Shown here: piece by piece, positions 8,377-16,655 of the stretch
Position numbering within the stretch: position 1 is the stretch's first letter
Layout: the number at the start of each line of letters is the position of its first letter
Origin: Pseudomonas vlassakiae
GTDB lineage: Bacteria; Pseudomonadota; Gammaproteobacteria; Pseudomonadales; Pseudomonadaceae
NCBI RefSeq assembly: GCF_014269035.2
Contig: NZ_JABWRP020000015.1
Coordinates: 1 to 64,000, forward strand
Direction: 5' to 3'
DNA length: 64,000 nt
Program-made: the position numbers and the translations under genes
Notes under the pieces: generated by a model
Seen by the model: only the letters and a program-made list of their open reading frames with translations
Told to the model about the DNA's origin: nothing
Database searches by the model: none

Positions 8377-9213
8377 ATGACCGACCGAATCTTTTCCCTC
8401 GCCGCCCTGACGGTGCTCGAACTGTCGCCGCCAGACATGGTGGAAGCCGCCGCTCGCGCCGGTTACAGCCATGTCGGCCTGCGCCTGGTGCCGGCCACCG
8501 AGCAGGAACAGCACTTCCCGCTGGTGGCTGACCCCACCCTGCGCCGGCAGACCCAGGCGCGCCTGCGCGACACCGGCATCAAGGTGCTCGACCTGGAAAT
8601 CCTCCGGCTCAAGGCTGACACGTGCGTAGCCGATTTCGAACCGATCCTGGCGGTCGGCGCCGAACTGGGCGGCACCGAGCTGCTGGTAGCCGGCAACGAT
8701 CCGGATGAAGCGCGCCTCACCGCGCGCTTTGCCGAACTCTGCGATCTGGCCGCCGGCTATGGCATCCACCCGCACCTGGAGTTCATGCCCTGGACCGACG
8801 TGCGCGACCTGCGCCAGGCCATGCGCGTCGTGGCCAATGCCGAGCGGGCCAATGGCTGCGTGCTGGTCGATGCCTTCCACTTCAACCGCTCGCGTTCCTC
8901 GCTGGACGACCTGGCGACGCTACCGGCGCAGCGCATGCGTTATGCCCAGTTGTGCGACGTCGCCGGCCCGGTGCCGGCCGAGATGGACGAGATCCTGCGC
9001 CAGGCGCGCAATGAACGGCGCTTCCCGGGGGAGGGCGACGCCGACCTGGTCGGGCTGTTGCGTGGCTTGCCGGCTACGGTGCCATTGAGCCTGGAAATCC
9101 CTACCCGGCAGTTGCTGGAGCAGGGCATCAGTGGTGAGCAGCGGGCGCGCATGGCGCTGGACAAGGCCAAGGCTGTGCTGGCCCGCGTTCACGCGTTGTG
9201 TTCGCTGGAGTAG
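8377..9213 (+). CDS. Sugar phosphate isomerase/epimerase-like TIM-barrel protein (xylose isomerase-like / AP endonuclease 2 family)
   Basis: 278 aa from ATG 8377; an upstream TTG at 8365 would add four residues. The barrel features of the family are visible: AAARAGYSHVGLRL (strand 1), IKVLDLEIL (strand 2), GGTELLVAGND, HPHLEFMPWTDV with a metal-binding Glu, GCVLVDAFHFNRS with Asp/His, and a late LSLEIPT Glu. Such proteins include 3-dehydroshikimate dehydratases, inosose dehydratases and sugar epimerases, which fits a ring-acid theme. It is in an operon with the MocA-family gene. Specific reaction unknown. Confidence 0.83.
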   Translation: MTDRIFSLAALTVLELSPPDMVEAAARAGYSHVGLRLVPATEQEQHFPLVADPTLRRQTQARLRDTGIKVLDLEILRLKADTCVADFEPILAVGAELGGTELLVAGNDPDEARLTARFAELCDLAAGYGIHPHLEFMPWTDVRDLRQAMRVVANAERANGCVLVDAFHFNRSRSSLDDLATLPAQRMRYAQLCDVAGPVPAEMDEILRQARNERRFPGEGDADLVGLLRGLPATVPLSLEIPTRQLLEQGISGEQRARMALDKAKAVLARVHALCSLE

Positions 9214-9228
9214 TTTGCCGCTGGCGGC

Positions 9229-9375
9229 ATGACGAACAGCGCGAGGGTGGGGTACCAAACGCAGGCGTCATTCAGCAAAGTCTTCAAGGATGTTCTGGGG
9301 CAGACCCCTGGACAATATCGGCGAGAGCGAAAGCTGGGTGAAGTGGAGGCTAGGCTGGCTGACGATGCGGATTGA
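9229..9375 (+). pseudogene. AraC-family regulator, C-terminal DNA-binding tail only
   Basis: The frame 9229-9375 reads VGYQTQASFSKVFKDVLGQT then PGQYRRERK before a TGA at 9373. This is the end of the second helix-turn-helix of AraC/XylS proteins (VGYxSxxxFSRxFKxxxGxSPxxYR). Nothing upstream continues it: the preceding bases in this frame reach the stop of the TIM-barrel gene. Only about 45 of the usual 250-330 residues remain, so this is a deletion relic at the boundary between cluster A and the accessory region. Confidence 0.8.
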
Positions 9376-9632
9376 CTTCGCGGTGGGCCCGGCGCATTGC
9401 GACGGGCCAGTCACCAATTCGTATGTCAGCTGTCTTGATGAGTTTCAGCGACGCGTTTGTAGTAAACGTCGTGCTCTATCCCATCTCAGGTAGGCCGGCA
9501 CACCGCTTTGTCGATAAGTCCGATCTTCCGGAGTGTCTGGAAACCTGTCCTTTTTTGTCATTTTTGGATCAGTTGATGAGCGGCACGATGTCGGCTCATT
9601 ATTGACGCAGCGAAAATGGAGACCCGCTAGCC

Positions 9633-10451
9633 ATGCATAGACGTTTCATTGAAGTAGACGGTGCCAGGATGAGCTACGTTGACGTAGGCCAAGGTTTTCC
9701 GGTTGTACTTGGCCATAGTTTTCTCTGGTCTGCTGACATGTGGCAGCCCCAGATTGAGGCTCTTTCCCGACATTTTCGGGTGGTCGTCCCGGAGCTCTGG
9801 GGACACGGCCACTCGGACGCGCCTCCTCCGCGAACGGTAGACATGAGCGCTCTGGTCCGTCAGCACGTCGCCCTGCTTGATGCCCTGGACATTGAACAAT
9901 GTCACCTGGTCGGCTTGTCGGTCGGCGGCATGTGGGGTGCGCAGTTGGCCCTTGAGCATCCCGAGCGCGTCGACCGCCTGGTACTGATGGATACCTTTCT
10001 GGGTGCTGAGCCCGAAGAAACTCGACTGAAATACTTCGGCTTGCTGGATGCTGCCAGTGCGGCAGGGGGCTTTCCCGACGCCTTGCTAGATGTGGTTGTA
10101 CCGATCTTCTTCCACGCAGGTGGAGAGACGGTGCCGGATGTTCGCGAGGATTTTCGTGCAGCCCTCAAGGCCAGCAGCGCCGAGCGTATTCGCGATAGCC
10201 TTGATCCAATGGGACGGATCATTTTTGGACGGCCAGATCTTCTATCGGCAATTGCCGACCTGCAGAGCGATCGAACGATCGTCCTGTGTGGTGATCAGGA
10301 CATCCCTCGGCCGCCAGAAGAAGCAAATCTCATGGCGCGTACCATCAGTTGCCTGGCAGCACTGATACCTGGCGCTGGCCACATCTCCAACCTGGAGAAT
10401 CCACAGGTAGTCACCGATTTTCTCCTCAACTGGCTGCCAACCAGGCATTAA
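9633..10451 (+). CDS. Alpha/beta-fold hydrolase
   Basis: 272 aa. The triad looks complete: nucleophile S96 in GLSVGGM, acid in CGDQD (D221/D223) and H250 in PGAGHISNLENP. The oxyanion motif is GHSF near residue 27, with W-G-H-G-H after strand 4. This is the lactonase/esterase shape seen in beta-ketoadipate enol-lactone hydrolases and related C-C or ester hydrolases. ATG 9633 is preceded by TGGAGACC. It stands alone between the AraC relic and a convergent efflux operon. Lower GC than cluster A. Substrate unknown. Confidence 0.85.
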   Translation: MHRRFIEVDGARMSYVDVGQGFPVVLGHSFLWSADMWQPQIEALSRHFRVVVPELWGHGHSDAPPPRTVDMSALVRQHVALLDALDIEQCHLVGLSVGGMWGAQLALEHPERVDRLVLMDTFLGAEPEETRLKYFGLLDAASAAGGFPDALLDVVVPIFFHAGGETVPDVREDFRAALKASSAERIRDSLDPMGRIIFGRPDLLSAIADLQSDRTIVLCGDQDIPRPPEEANLMARTISCLAALIPGAGHISNLENPQVVTDFLLNWLPTRH

Positions 10452-10457
10452 GCTGCT

Positions 10458-10476
10458 AGGGCTGTTATGCAGCCCT
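10458..10476. terminator. Convergent hairpin terminator
   Basis: AGGGCTG (10458-10464) / CAGCCCT (10470-10476) with a TTATG loop, placed in the 39-bp gap between the plus-strand hydrolase and the minus-strand exporter, followed by only a short T pair. Bidirectional use is inferred. Confidence 0.5.
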
Positions 10477-10490
10477 TGCCGACCTGCGCT

Positions 10491-12053
10491 TCAATGATCT
10501 GCTGATGGTTGCGCCGGTGGGACGATTTTGCGCATGAGGGGTACCAGAGTGACCGCGACAACGAAGCAAAGCATGATCGCCAGGAACGCGTCGGCGTAGG
10601 ACAGCGTTTGCGCTTCACGCCAGGTCAGTGCCCACAGCTGGTGCAGTACGTACGGGTTCGCATCAACGCTGTTCTGGCCATGGGCCTGGGCATTTTCCTG
10701 AAGCTGCTCCAGCCAGAGGGTCAAGTTTTCATTGCGTACGTTCAGGTGCTCCGCAAGACGCAGGAAGTGAAGATTGGTCCGATCGTTGAGCAGGGTAGCG
10801 CAGGCCGCTATGCCGATTGCGCCTCCCAGATTTCTCATCAGGTTGAATAGCCCCGCAGCGAGCTTGAGCCGTGCGGGCGGCAACGCGCCAAGCGTCAACG
10901 TTACCGTGGGCGGCACGGTCAGTTGCTGAGCGAAGCCGCGAATGGCTTGTGGCAGCAGCAGCTCCTTGGCCCCCCAATCATGGGTGATGGGCGAGAAGTC
11001 CCACATGGAGATGGCGAACAGCGCGAGCCCCAGCATCATTACCCAGCGCAGGTCGATTCGGTTAGCCAGGAAGGCGTACACCGGGATAGCCAGCAGCTGA
11101 AACACCCCCGTGGAAAAAATCGCCAGTCCGATGTCCAGCGCGCCATAACCGCGGACCCGTCCCAGGAACAAAGGAGTCAGATAGACCGTGGCGAATATCC
11201 CTATCCCTGTGATGAAGGAGAACAGGCACCCCAACGCGAAGTTGCGATCCCGTAGCGCGCGCAGGTCAACGATCGGAGCCTCGATGGTCAAGCAACGCCA
11301 CACAAACAAGGCACCGCTGATGCCCGCGACCCAGGACGTGAACACTATGGTGCGGTCACTGAACCAATTCCATCGCGCGCCTTCTTCAAGCGTGTACTCG
11401 AGGCACCCGAGGAACAGTGCCATCAACACGATCCCCAGGTAATCGGCGCCTTTCAACAAGCCTGGATTGGGGCGGTCCACCTTGACCAGCAAGGGCACGG
11501 CAATGGTGACGAAGATGCCCGGGAGCAAATTGAGGTAGAACAGCCAATGCCACGAGAGGGCGTCGGTGATCCAGCCTCCCACCGCGGGCCCGAGGGTGGG
11601 CGCCAACGATGCCACCGCGCCGATCACCGAGGCGGCGATCACGCGCTGCTTGCCTGTGAAGTAGATGAATGCCGTGGTGAACACCAGCGGGATCATCGAG
11701 CCGCCCATGAAACCTTGCAGGGCTCTGAAGACGATCATGCTCTGGATGTCCCAAGCCAAAGCGCACAGAAGGCTGGTAAGGGTGAAACCGGCGGCCGAGG
11801 CGGCGAACAGCCAGCGAGTGCTCATCACTTGGGACAACCACCCTGAGAGCGGGATGACGATGATCTCGGCGATCAGGTAAGCCGTCTGTAACCAGGCCGT
11901 GTCATCCGCACCTGCCGACAAGCCTCCGCCAATGTCCTTCAGCGAAGCCGAGACTATCTGGATGTCAATCAAGGCAATGAACATACCCACGCACATGCAC
12001 GCAAAGGCGACGACCTTCTGTGGCGTGCTTGATGCTGGCAGCGCGCTGCTCAC
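10491..12053 (-). CDS. EmrB/QacA-type DHA2 drug exporter (MFS, 14 TM)
   Basis: 520 aa. Many hydrophobic helices; DHA2 motifs are visible: DIQIVSASLKDI in TM1, TAYLIAEIIVIPLSGWLSQ, ALQGFMGGSMIPLVF in the motif C/B region, and LGPAVGGWITDALSWHWLFYLN. It shares a 4-base ATGA overlap with the HlyD-type gene upstream (12050), forming an EmrAB-like proton-driven pump that needs an outer-membrane channel from elsewhere. Transcribed from the HxlR gene leftwards. Likely exports hydrophobic or aromatic compounds. Confidence 0.9.
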   Translation of the reverse strand: MSSALPASSTPQKVVAFACMCVGMFIALIDIQIVSASLKDIGGGLSAGADDTAWLQTAYLIAEIIVIPLSGWLSQVMSTRWLFAASAAGFTLTSLLCALAWDIQSMIVFRALQGFMGGSMIPLVFTTAFIYFTGKQRVIAASVIGAVASLAPTLGPAVGGWITDALSWHWLFYLNLLPGIFVTIAVPLLVKVDRPNPGLLKGADYLGIVLMALFLGCLEYTLEEGARWNWFSDRTIVFTSWVAGISGALFVWRCLTIEAPIVDLRALRDRNFALGCLFSFITGIGIFATVYLTPLFLGRVRGYGALDIGLAIFSTGVFQLLAIPVYAFLANRIDLRWVMMLGLALFAISMWDFSPITHDWGAKELLLPQAIRGFAQQLTVPPTVTLTLGALPPARLKLAAGLFNLMRNLGGAIGIAACATLLNDRTNLHFLRLAEHLNVRNENLTLWLEQLQENAQAHGQNSVDANPYVLHQLWALTWREAQTLSYADAFLAIMLCFVVAVTLVPLMRKIVPPAQPSADH

Positions 12054-13198
12054 AGGGCGCCTACGTGTTCGCGTGCGGCATCAGGTGCCGCAGGTGCGAG
12101 GCTGTCGGCGTGGGAGTCGACCTCGGTGATCACCGACAAGCCGGGACGCAGTACACCGAACTCGGCATCGCTATCCTGAAGCAGAATTCTTACCGGTACA
12201 CGTTGAACGATCTTGGTGAAGTTGCCAGTCGCGTTCTCGGGTGGAAGGATGCTGAACTGCGCACCCGTGGCGGGGGCGATGCTCTCGACGCGCCCATGGA
12301 ACACTCGCCCGGGCAGAATATCGGCCTCGATGCGTGCCGGCTGGCCCACGCGCAAACGTGCCAGCTGATCTTCCTTGAAATTTGCATCCACCCACAAACC
12401 GCGGGCAGGTACCACCGACACCACCTGGCTGCCGGCTGCGGCATAGGCCCCCACCTTGGCCCTGCGATTGCCGATGTAACCATCGACAGGCGAGCGCAGT
12501 TCGGTGTAGCCAACATCCAGCCCGGCCTGCTCGCGGGCCGCCTCGGCCTGTGCCAGAGCGGCTCTGGCCTGCTCGCGCTGCGTCTCGATGACCACCAGTT
12601 GCTGCTGTGCCGCCAATACCCCGGCTGCGGCATGGTTCTGCTCGGCCTGGGCTGTCTTCCAGACGGCATCGGCGTGCTGGGCATTCTCAAGTGAAACCGC
12701 GTGGCTGTTCAGCAGCACTTGGGCCCGGGCTTTATCCTGCAGCGCGCGTTCGGTTTGCGCCTGACGCGCCTGAAGCTGCGCCTTGGCCTGGCTGATCAAG
12801 GAGTGCTGGAGCTGTTCCGTTGCGTCCAGGTTGGCCAGGCTGGCACGTTGTGCTGCGACAGCCCCGTCGGCTTTTGCCAGAGCAGCCCGGTAATCGCTGG
12901 CCTCGATACGAACCAGCAGGTCCCCGGCTTTGACGAACTGGTTGTCCGCCACCGCGACGTCCTTGATATAGCCCGGAACCTTTGTACTGATCACTGTCAC
13001 GTCCGCGCCGACATAGGCATCGTCCGTACTTTGCAGGAAGCGGCCGATCGCCCACCAGTGGCCAAAGAACGCTACCGCCAACGCAATGGCAAACACCAAG
13101 GCTGCCAGCTTGAGCCGCTTGTTGCGGGCTTTTGCGCGCTCGCCAGTGGGGGGAGCGGCCTGCGCGCTGTCGATCGGGGCGTCGACGGAAGCGTTCAT
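12050..13198 (-). CDS. EmrA-like HlyD-family membrane fusion protein
   Basis: 382 aa from ATG 13198, which overlaps the TAA of the HxlR gene (TAATG). One N-terminal TM segment (about residues 30-50, LAALVFAIALAVAFFGHWW), then the biotinyl-lipoyl-like half (YVGADVTVISTKVPGYIKDVAVADNQ), a long alpha-helical hairpin rich in Ala/Gln, and the second half with TELRSPVDGYIGNRRAKVG. It links the inner-membrane pump to an outer-membrane channel. A longer frame start at 13246 is rejected because it lies inside the HxlR gene without need. Confidence 0.9.
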   Translation of the reverse strand: MNASVDAPIDSAQAAPPTGERAKARNKRLKLAALVFAIALAVAFFGHWWAIGRFLQSTDDAYVGADVTVISTKVPGYIKDVAVADNQFVKAGDLLVRIEASDYRAALAKADGAVAAQRASLANLDATEQLQHSLISQAKAQLQARQAQTERALQDKARAQVLLNSHAVSLENAQHADAVWKTAQAEQNHAAAGVLAAQQQLVVIETQREQARAALAQAEAAREQAGLDVGYTELRSPVDGYIGNRRAKVGAYAAAGSQVVSVVPARGLWVDANFKEDQLARLRVGQPARIEADILPGRVFHGRVESIAPATGAQFSILPPENATGNFTKIVQRVPVRILLQDSDAEFGVLRPGLSVITEVDSHADSLAPAAPDAAREHVGAL

Positions 13199-13743
13199 TA
13201 CTGTCCGCTCCTGGTCGAGTCTGGTTGCGGGAAGGGGCTGACCCAAAGTTTTTCGTGCCGATACCCTTCACCGGCTTCCACGCGCCAATGCGTAAGGGGG
13301 TCTGCATCGGGCGAAATATGCAGGCGGTGGTCTTCAACGGTAATCGACTTGCCCGTGTTGCTGTCCGTCAACGTCAGGGCGACTGGCTCGCCAGTTGCTA
13401 CATCGGCCAGATAGACCTTTTTCGAGCCTTCTGCATGTTTGGCACCCCACGTCATCAAGGTCAGGATCACCGGGCGAAGATCACGCCCCGCCTCTGTCAG
13501 AAGGTACTCGAAGCGGGGGGGATTGTTTTGATAAGGCCGGCGCTCAAGCAAGCCCGCGGCGACCAGATCGCTCAACCGTCGGGTTAGCGTGTTGCTGGCG
13601 ATGCCCAGGCTGTGCTGGAACTCATCGAAGCGACGCAGACCATAAAACGCGTCCCTGAGCAGCAACAGGCTCCAACCGTCGCCGATGAGTTCAAGTGCGC
13701 GTGCCACTGGGCATGGCATCGACTGGAAGCTGGCTTTTTTCAT
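13198..13743 (-). CDS. HxlR-family regulator of the EmrAB-like pump
   Basis: 181 aa. The HxlR winged helix has its conserved Cys and leader (CPVARALELIGDGWSLLLLR, residues 11-30), the recognition region GIASNTLTRRLSDLVAAGLLERR and the wing PPRFEYLLTEAG. The C-terminal extension of about 70 residues is longer than in minimal HxlR proteins. It is first in an operon with EmrA and EmrB, coupled by stop-start overlap, so it most likely represses its own operon. The cysteine suggests sensing of electrophiles or quinones, as in relatives, but that is inference. Confidence 0.87.
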   Translation of the reverse strand: MKKASFQSMPCPVARALELIGDGWSLLLLRDAFYGLRRFDEFQHSLGIASNTLTRRLSDLVAAGLLERRPYQNNPPRFEYLLTEAGRDLRPVILTLMTWGAKHAEGSKKVYLADVATGEPVALTLTDSNTGKSITVEDHRLHISPDADPLTHWRVEAGEGYRHEKLWVSPFPQPDSTRSGQ

Positions 13744-13790
13744 GGTTCGCCCCGAGCGTGGACCGGATGTATGAAATCACTATTCCACTA

Positions 13791-13811
13791 TGACTTTCAT
13801 TATGCAAGTCA
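13791..13811. promoter_or_regulatory. Candidate HxlR operator
   Basis: Inverted repeat TGACTT (13791-13796) / AAGTCA (13806-13811) with a 9-base spacer, 48-68 bp upstream of the HxlR start in an AT-rich stretch. Position fits autoregulation; binding is not shown. Confidence 0.4.
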
Positions 13812-13866
13812 CTTTGATTGAAATGTGATCCGGCTTTGGTACCTCCGTGCTTAGGAGCCTGTGATT

Positions 13867-13887
13867 AAAGCGGCACTGAGCCGCTTT
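13867..13887 (-). terminator. Terminator after the HbpS/GlcG-like gene
   Basis: AAAGCGGC (13867-13874) / GCCGCTTT (13880-13887), 8-bp stem, 5-nt loop. On the minus strand it ends in TTTAAT, 22 bases after the stop of the secreted GlcG/HbpS-like gene. Confidence 0.6.
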
Positions 13888-13908
13888 CGCCCTTGGAAGT
13901 GTTCGCTT

Positions 13909-14376
13909 TCACTGCTCTAGAGCGGCCATGGCGATTCTGATGTCATGCTCAGGTGTGTCGCCGCTAACGCCTATAGCACCTACGACGACTCCATTAGATT
14001 TAACTGGTAGACCTCCCTTCATCATGACGAAACCTGAGGTGATCGCTGCCGCCCGACCGCTATTCACGCTGGTTTCCAAGTCACCTGAAGAGCGCTTGAA
14101 GATTGCCGCAGTCTTTGCCTTTCCTTGGGCCAGTTCTATCCCGGCTACTACTGGAGCACCGTCCATTCTTGCGGTGAGGACCGGCCATCCACCGTCGTCA
14201 ACGATCGCGATGGAACACGGCCATCCATGCTGGGCGGCATAGGCCTGGGCTGCGGCAGATAGCTGCTTGGCTTCCGTTAAGCTAAGGGTCGGCTTTGTAG
14301 TGGGGGCTGTTGTCGGTTCTGCAAGCACGCCGGAAGCTGCAAGAGCTGCAGCAACCACAGTCAGTCTCCGGATCAT
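13909..14376 (-). CDS. Secreted GlcG/HbpS-family (DUF336) protein
   Basis: 155 aa. Signal peptide MIRRLTVVAAALAASGVLA with a likely cut before EPTT. The mature part has the heme-degrading/HbpS-like fold markers: LSLTEAKQLSAAAQAYAAQH, IAIVDDGGWPVLTARMDGAP, AQGKAKTAAIF, and a glycine-rich GGLPVKSNGVVVGAIGVSG near the end. The family binds small ligands or heme; some members accompany glycolate or aromatic catabolism. It is the last gene before a terminator and downstream of the DHA2 exporter on the same strand. Confidence 0.83.
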   Translation of the reverse strand: MIRRLTVVAAALAASGVLAEPTTAPTTKPTLSLTEAKQLSAAAQAYAAQHGWPCSIAIVDDGGWPVLTARMDGAPVVAGIELAQGKAKTAAIFKRSSGDLETSVNSGRAAAITSGFVMMKGGLPVKSNGVVVGAIGVSGDTPEHDIRIAMAALEQ

Positions 14377-14434
14377 TTTTGATAGTCCTTTTGCTCTCGG
14401 TCGAGAAATCAGCTGTCGGAGGAGATGATTGGAA

Positions 14435-16006
14435 TCATTGGTTTGGTTTCATGTTCAGAGTTGGCATGACGCCAGAGTTTGGCAGCGGCCGGCGTAGGTA
14501 GATGCCAACGATCAACGCAGCAAGCATTCCCAGAATTCCGGCCACGAATAGCATCTGGGAAAAGCCTTGCATGAAAGCGAGTTCGGCAGCGACGCGGACA
14601 ACTGCCTTGGATGCTTCCGGAATGGTTTCTAAGGCACTGTGCAAATCACCTGCTGCGGTGCTCAACGCAAGCCTTTCTGCTTCTAAGGACAGTTGAGGGG
14701 CTATCGTCCTGAGCGAGTCCTTGAGTGCATCCCTCGTGAATACCACGAGCAGTGCTCCATAGACCCCAATGGCAAGACTGATGGCCGAGAATCGCATTGT
14801 TGTGCTCATGCCTGAACCCATGCCTAGGCGATCTGGAGGGATACAAGCCATGATGTTTTTCTGAGTGTCGCCGTTCAACAATCCAGCACCGGCACCAAGC
14901 ACCGTGCTTGCCATCGCGAAGAGCAGATAGCTACCGGAGGTGGCTACCATGGCGCAAACAACGTTACCCAGGCCCACCAGCAGCAGGCCTATGCTCATGA
15001 TTGTGGCGGGGTGAATGTTCTTCGGCAAATAGGCACCTACTCGCGGCATCAGGAACATGGCCAGAGCAAATGGCAGCATCCCGAGTCCCGAGGTTATGGC
15101 CGAAAAGCCTAGGCCAGCCTGCAGGTAGAATGGCAGGAGGGTCATCATGACCTGCGCACACGCGGCATACGAAAACATGCCCAGCAGCGCAGCGTTAAAG
15201 CGGGCATGCTTCATCAGGTCGAAGTCGACCATCGGGCGTGGATGACGCTTCTCGAAAATTACGAACAGCACCATCAGCAGTAGCCCTGCAGTCAAGCGCA
15301 GGGTAGTTGCTGTTGATTGCCACCCCGCGCGGTTGGCTTCAATGAGGCCCCACATGATGCAAGCCAAGGAAGCGCTGAACAGCAACGCTCCAACTGGATC
15401 AAGCCGTGACGCCTTTTTGTTGCCAGACTCTGGAATCAGGCGATGCACTGCCCACATGAGCAACAAGCTCACCGGAACGTTCAGCCAGAAAATCCATCGC
15501 CATCCGATCGTAGTGGTGATGAGCCCACCAAGGAGCGGAGCGCTAGTAATGACGATCCCCATTGTGGTTCCCCAAAATGCCCATGCTTTGGCACGAGCTG
15601 GTTCGTTGGGGAAGCAATGGCCGATGCTTGCCAGTGCAGACGTTAGGAGTAAGGCTGCTCCTACACCCTTGAAAGCGCGGGCTACATCCAGGAGCAACAA
15701 AGTCGGAGCAGCTGCACAGGCAGCCGATGCCGCGGCGAAAATTGTCAGACCAATCTGAAGCGTTCGTTTTCTACCGAACCTGTCGGCCAGGCTTCCTGCA
15801 GGTAACAAAAGAGCTGCGAAGCTCAGTAGGTACGCGCTTACAACCCATTCAATGTCGGTAAGGGTGGCATTCAGCTCGCGAGCAATGGTCGGTAAGCTCA
15901 CCGCGACAATGTTCGTGTCGAGGATGATAAGCGCACATACCGCGGATGCCGTTGCGAGGATCAATCCTGGATTTTTGTAGGTCGGTTCGCTAGCCAATTT
16001 TCGCAT
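14435..16006 (-). CDS. DHA2-family multidrug exporter (QacA-like MFS)
   Basis: 523 aa from ATG 16006. An AGGA touches this ATG directly, so a TTG at 16051 with a weak GAGAG remains possible. About 14 TM helices; family motifs are LDTNIVAVSLPTIARELNAT, WVVSAYLLSFAALLLPAGSLADRFGRK (motif A) and GLGAAL-like AFKGVGAALLLTSALASIG. Its relative order differs from the EmrAB operon: no fusion protein is adjacent. It is divergent from a small monooxygenase-fold gene and LysR regulator, with palindromes in the shared gap. Codon use is AT-richer than cluster A. Confidence 0.88.
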   Translation of the reverse strand: MRKLASEPTYKNPGLILATASAVCALIILDTNIVAVSLPTIARELNATLTDIEWVVSAYLLSFAALLLPAGSLADRFGRKRTLQIGLTIFAAASAACAAAPTLLLLDVARAFKGVGAALLLTSALASIGHCFPNEPARAKAWAFWGTTMGIVITSAPLLGGLITTTIGWRWIFWLNVPVSLLLMWAVHRLIPESGNKKASRLDPVGALLFSASLACIMWGLIEANRAGWQSTATTLRLTAGLLLMVLFVIFEKRHPRPMVDFDLMKHARFNAALLGMFSYAACAQVMMTLLPFYLQAGLGFSAITSGLGMLPFALAMFLMPRVGAYLPKNIHPATIMSIGLLLVGLGNVVCAMVATSGSYLLFAMASTVLGAGAGLLNGDTQKNIMACIPPDRLGMGSGMSTTMRFSAISLAIGVYGALLVVFTRDALKDSLRTIAPQLSLEAERLALSTAAGDLHSALETIPEASKAVVRVAAELAFMQGFSQMLFVAGILGMLAALIVGIYLRRPLPNSGVMPTLNMKPNQ

Positions 16007-16074
16007 TCCTGAATGGTCAGTCCTCGATTTTATCTGGCAGCAATCGATCAAGATCTCTCATCGATGAACGATTT

Positions 16075-16093
16075 CGTTAGCTAAAAACTAACG
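16075..16093. promoter_or_regulatory. Inverted repeat in divergent promoter
   Basis: CGTTAG (16075-16080) / CTAACG (16088-16093) with a 7-base A-rich spacer, upstream of the DHA2 exporter start. LysR-type spacing is possible. Confidence 0.35.
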
Positions 16094-16155
16094 CAGGTAT
16101 GGCGGCTGTGCGCTGGCCCGCGCTAGAAGGGTTTCCGGGACTTTCGTCAATTTGT

Positions 16156-16168
16156 TGAAACTGTTTCA
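16156..16168. promoter_or_regulatory. 13-bp perfect palindrome in divergent promoter
   Basis: TGAAACTGTTTCA, arms of 6 bp around one base, 69-81 bp upstream of the monooxygenase-fold gene. A further half site GTTTCA lies at about 16179-16184. Candidate operator for a regulator of the exporter/monooxygenase pair. Confidence 0.45.
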
Positions 16169-16236
16169 CTACCCTTTGGGTTTCACGTGCTAGTGGAAGT
16201 GATCAAGCTAAGGCATCAACACACTGAGTGCTCGCC

Positions 16237-16587
16237 ATGACTAGTACGATTACCGTTGTAGCGCATATCACCGCAGATCCATCATCAGTAGCAGAGGTTC
16301 ACAGCGCCCTGCTAATAGCTGTCGAAGCAACGCAGTCAGAGCACGGGTGTCTTCATTATCGTCTTTTTGAAAACATGGACACTCAAGGCCACTGGACCAT
16401 GCTTGAGCTTTGGCAAAATGATGATGCGCTGACTCAACATACACTCGGTGAGGCGTTTAAAAATTTAAGTGCGGCTATTGACGGCAAAGCGAGTGTACAG
16501 GTTTACCGCTTGGCTCCAGCTGCTTCTGCTGTACAGGTGGAGTCTGTTGTAAACCCAAACTTCTGGCTTGGAAACGGTTTGCCATGA
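16237..16587 (+). CDS. ABM-superfamily (antibiotic biosynthesis monooxygenase-like) protein
   Basis: 116 aa from ATG 16237; a GTG at 16228 is possible. The first 90 residues form a dimeric alpha/beta ferredoxin-like ABM domain: ITVVAHITADPSSVAEV, SEHGCLHYRLFENMDTQGHWTMLELWQNDDALTQH. Such proteins oxidise quinols without cofactor (YgiN-like) or act as ligand-binding folds. Divergent from a DHA2 exporter and upstream of a LysR gene, which suggests a response to a quinone or aromatic toxin. Confidence 0.8.
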   Translation: MTSTITVVAHITADPSSVAEVHSALLIAVEATQSEHGCLHYRLFENMDTQGHWTMLELWQNDDALTQHTLGEAFKNLSAAIDGKASVQVYRLAPAASAVQVESVVNPNFWLGNGLP

Positions 16588-16655
16588 GCTTTAAGCTAAC
16601 GTAACGGCTAAGTTTGGTTTCGGACGTGTTCGGTTCTCAGGTGAAACATAAAGTA

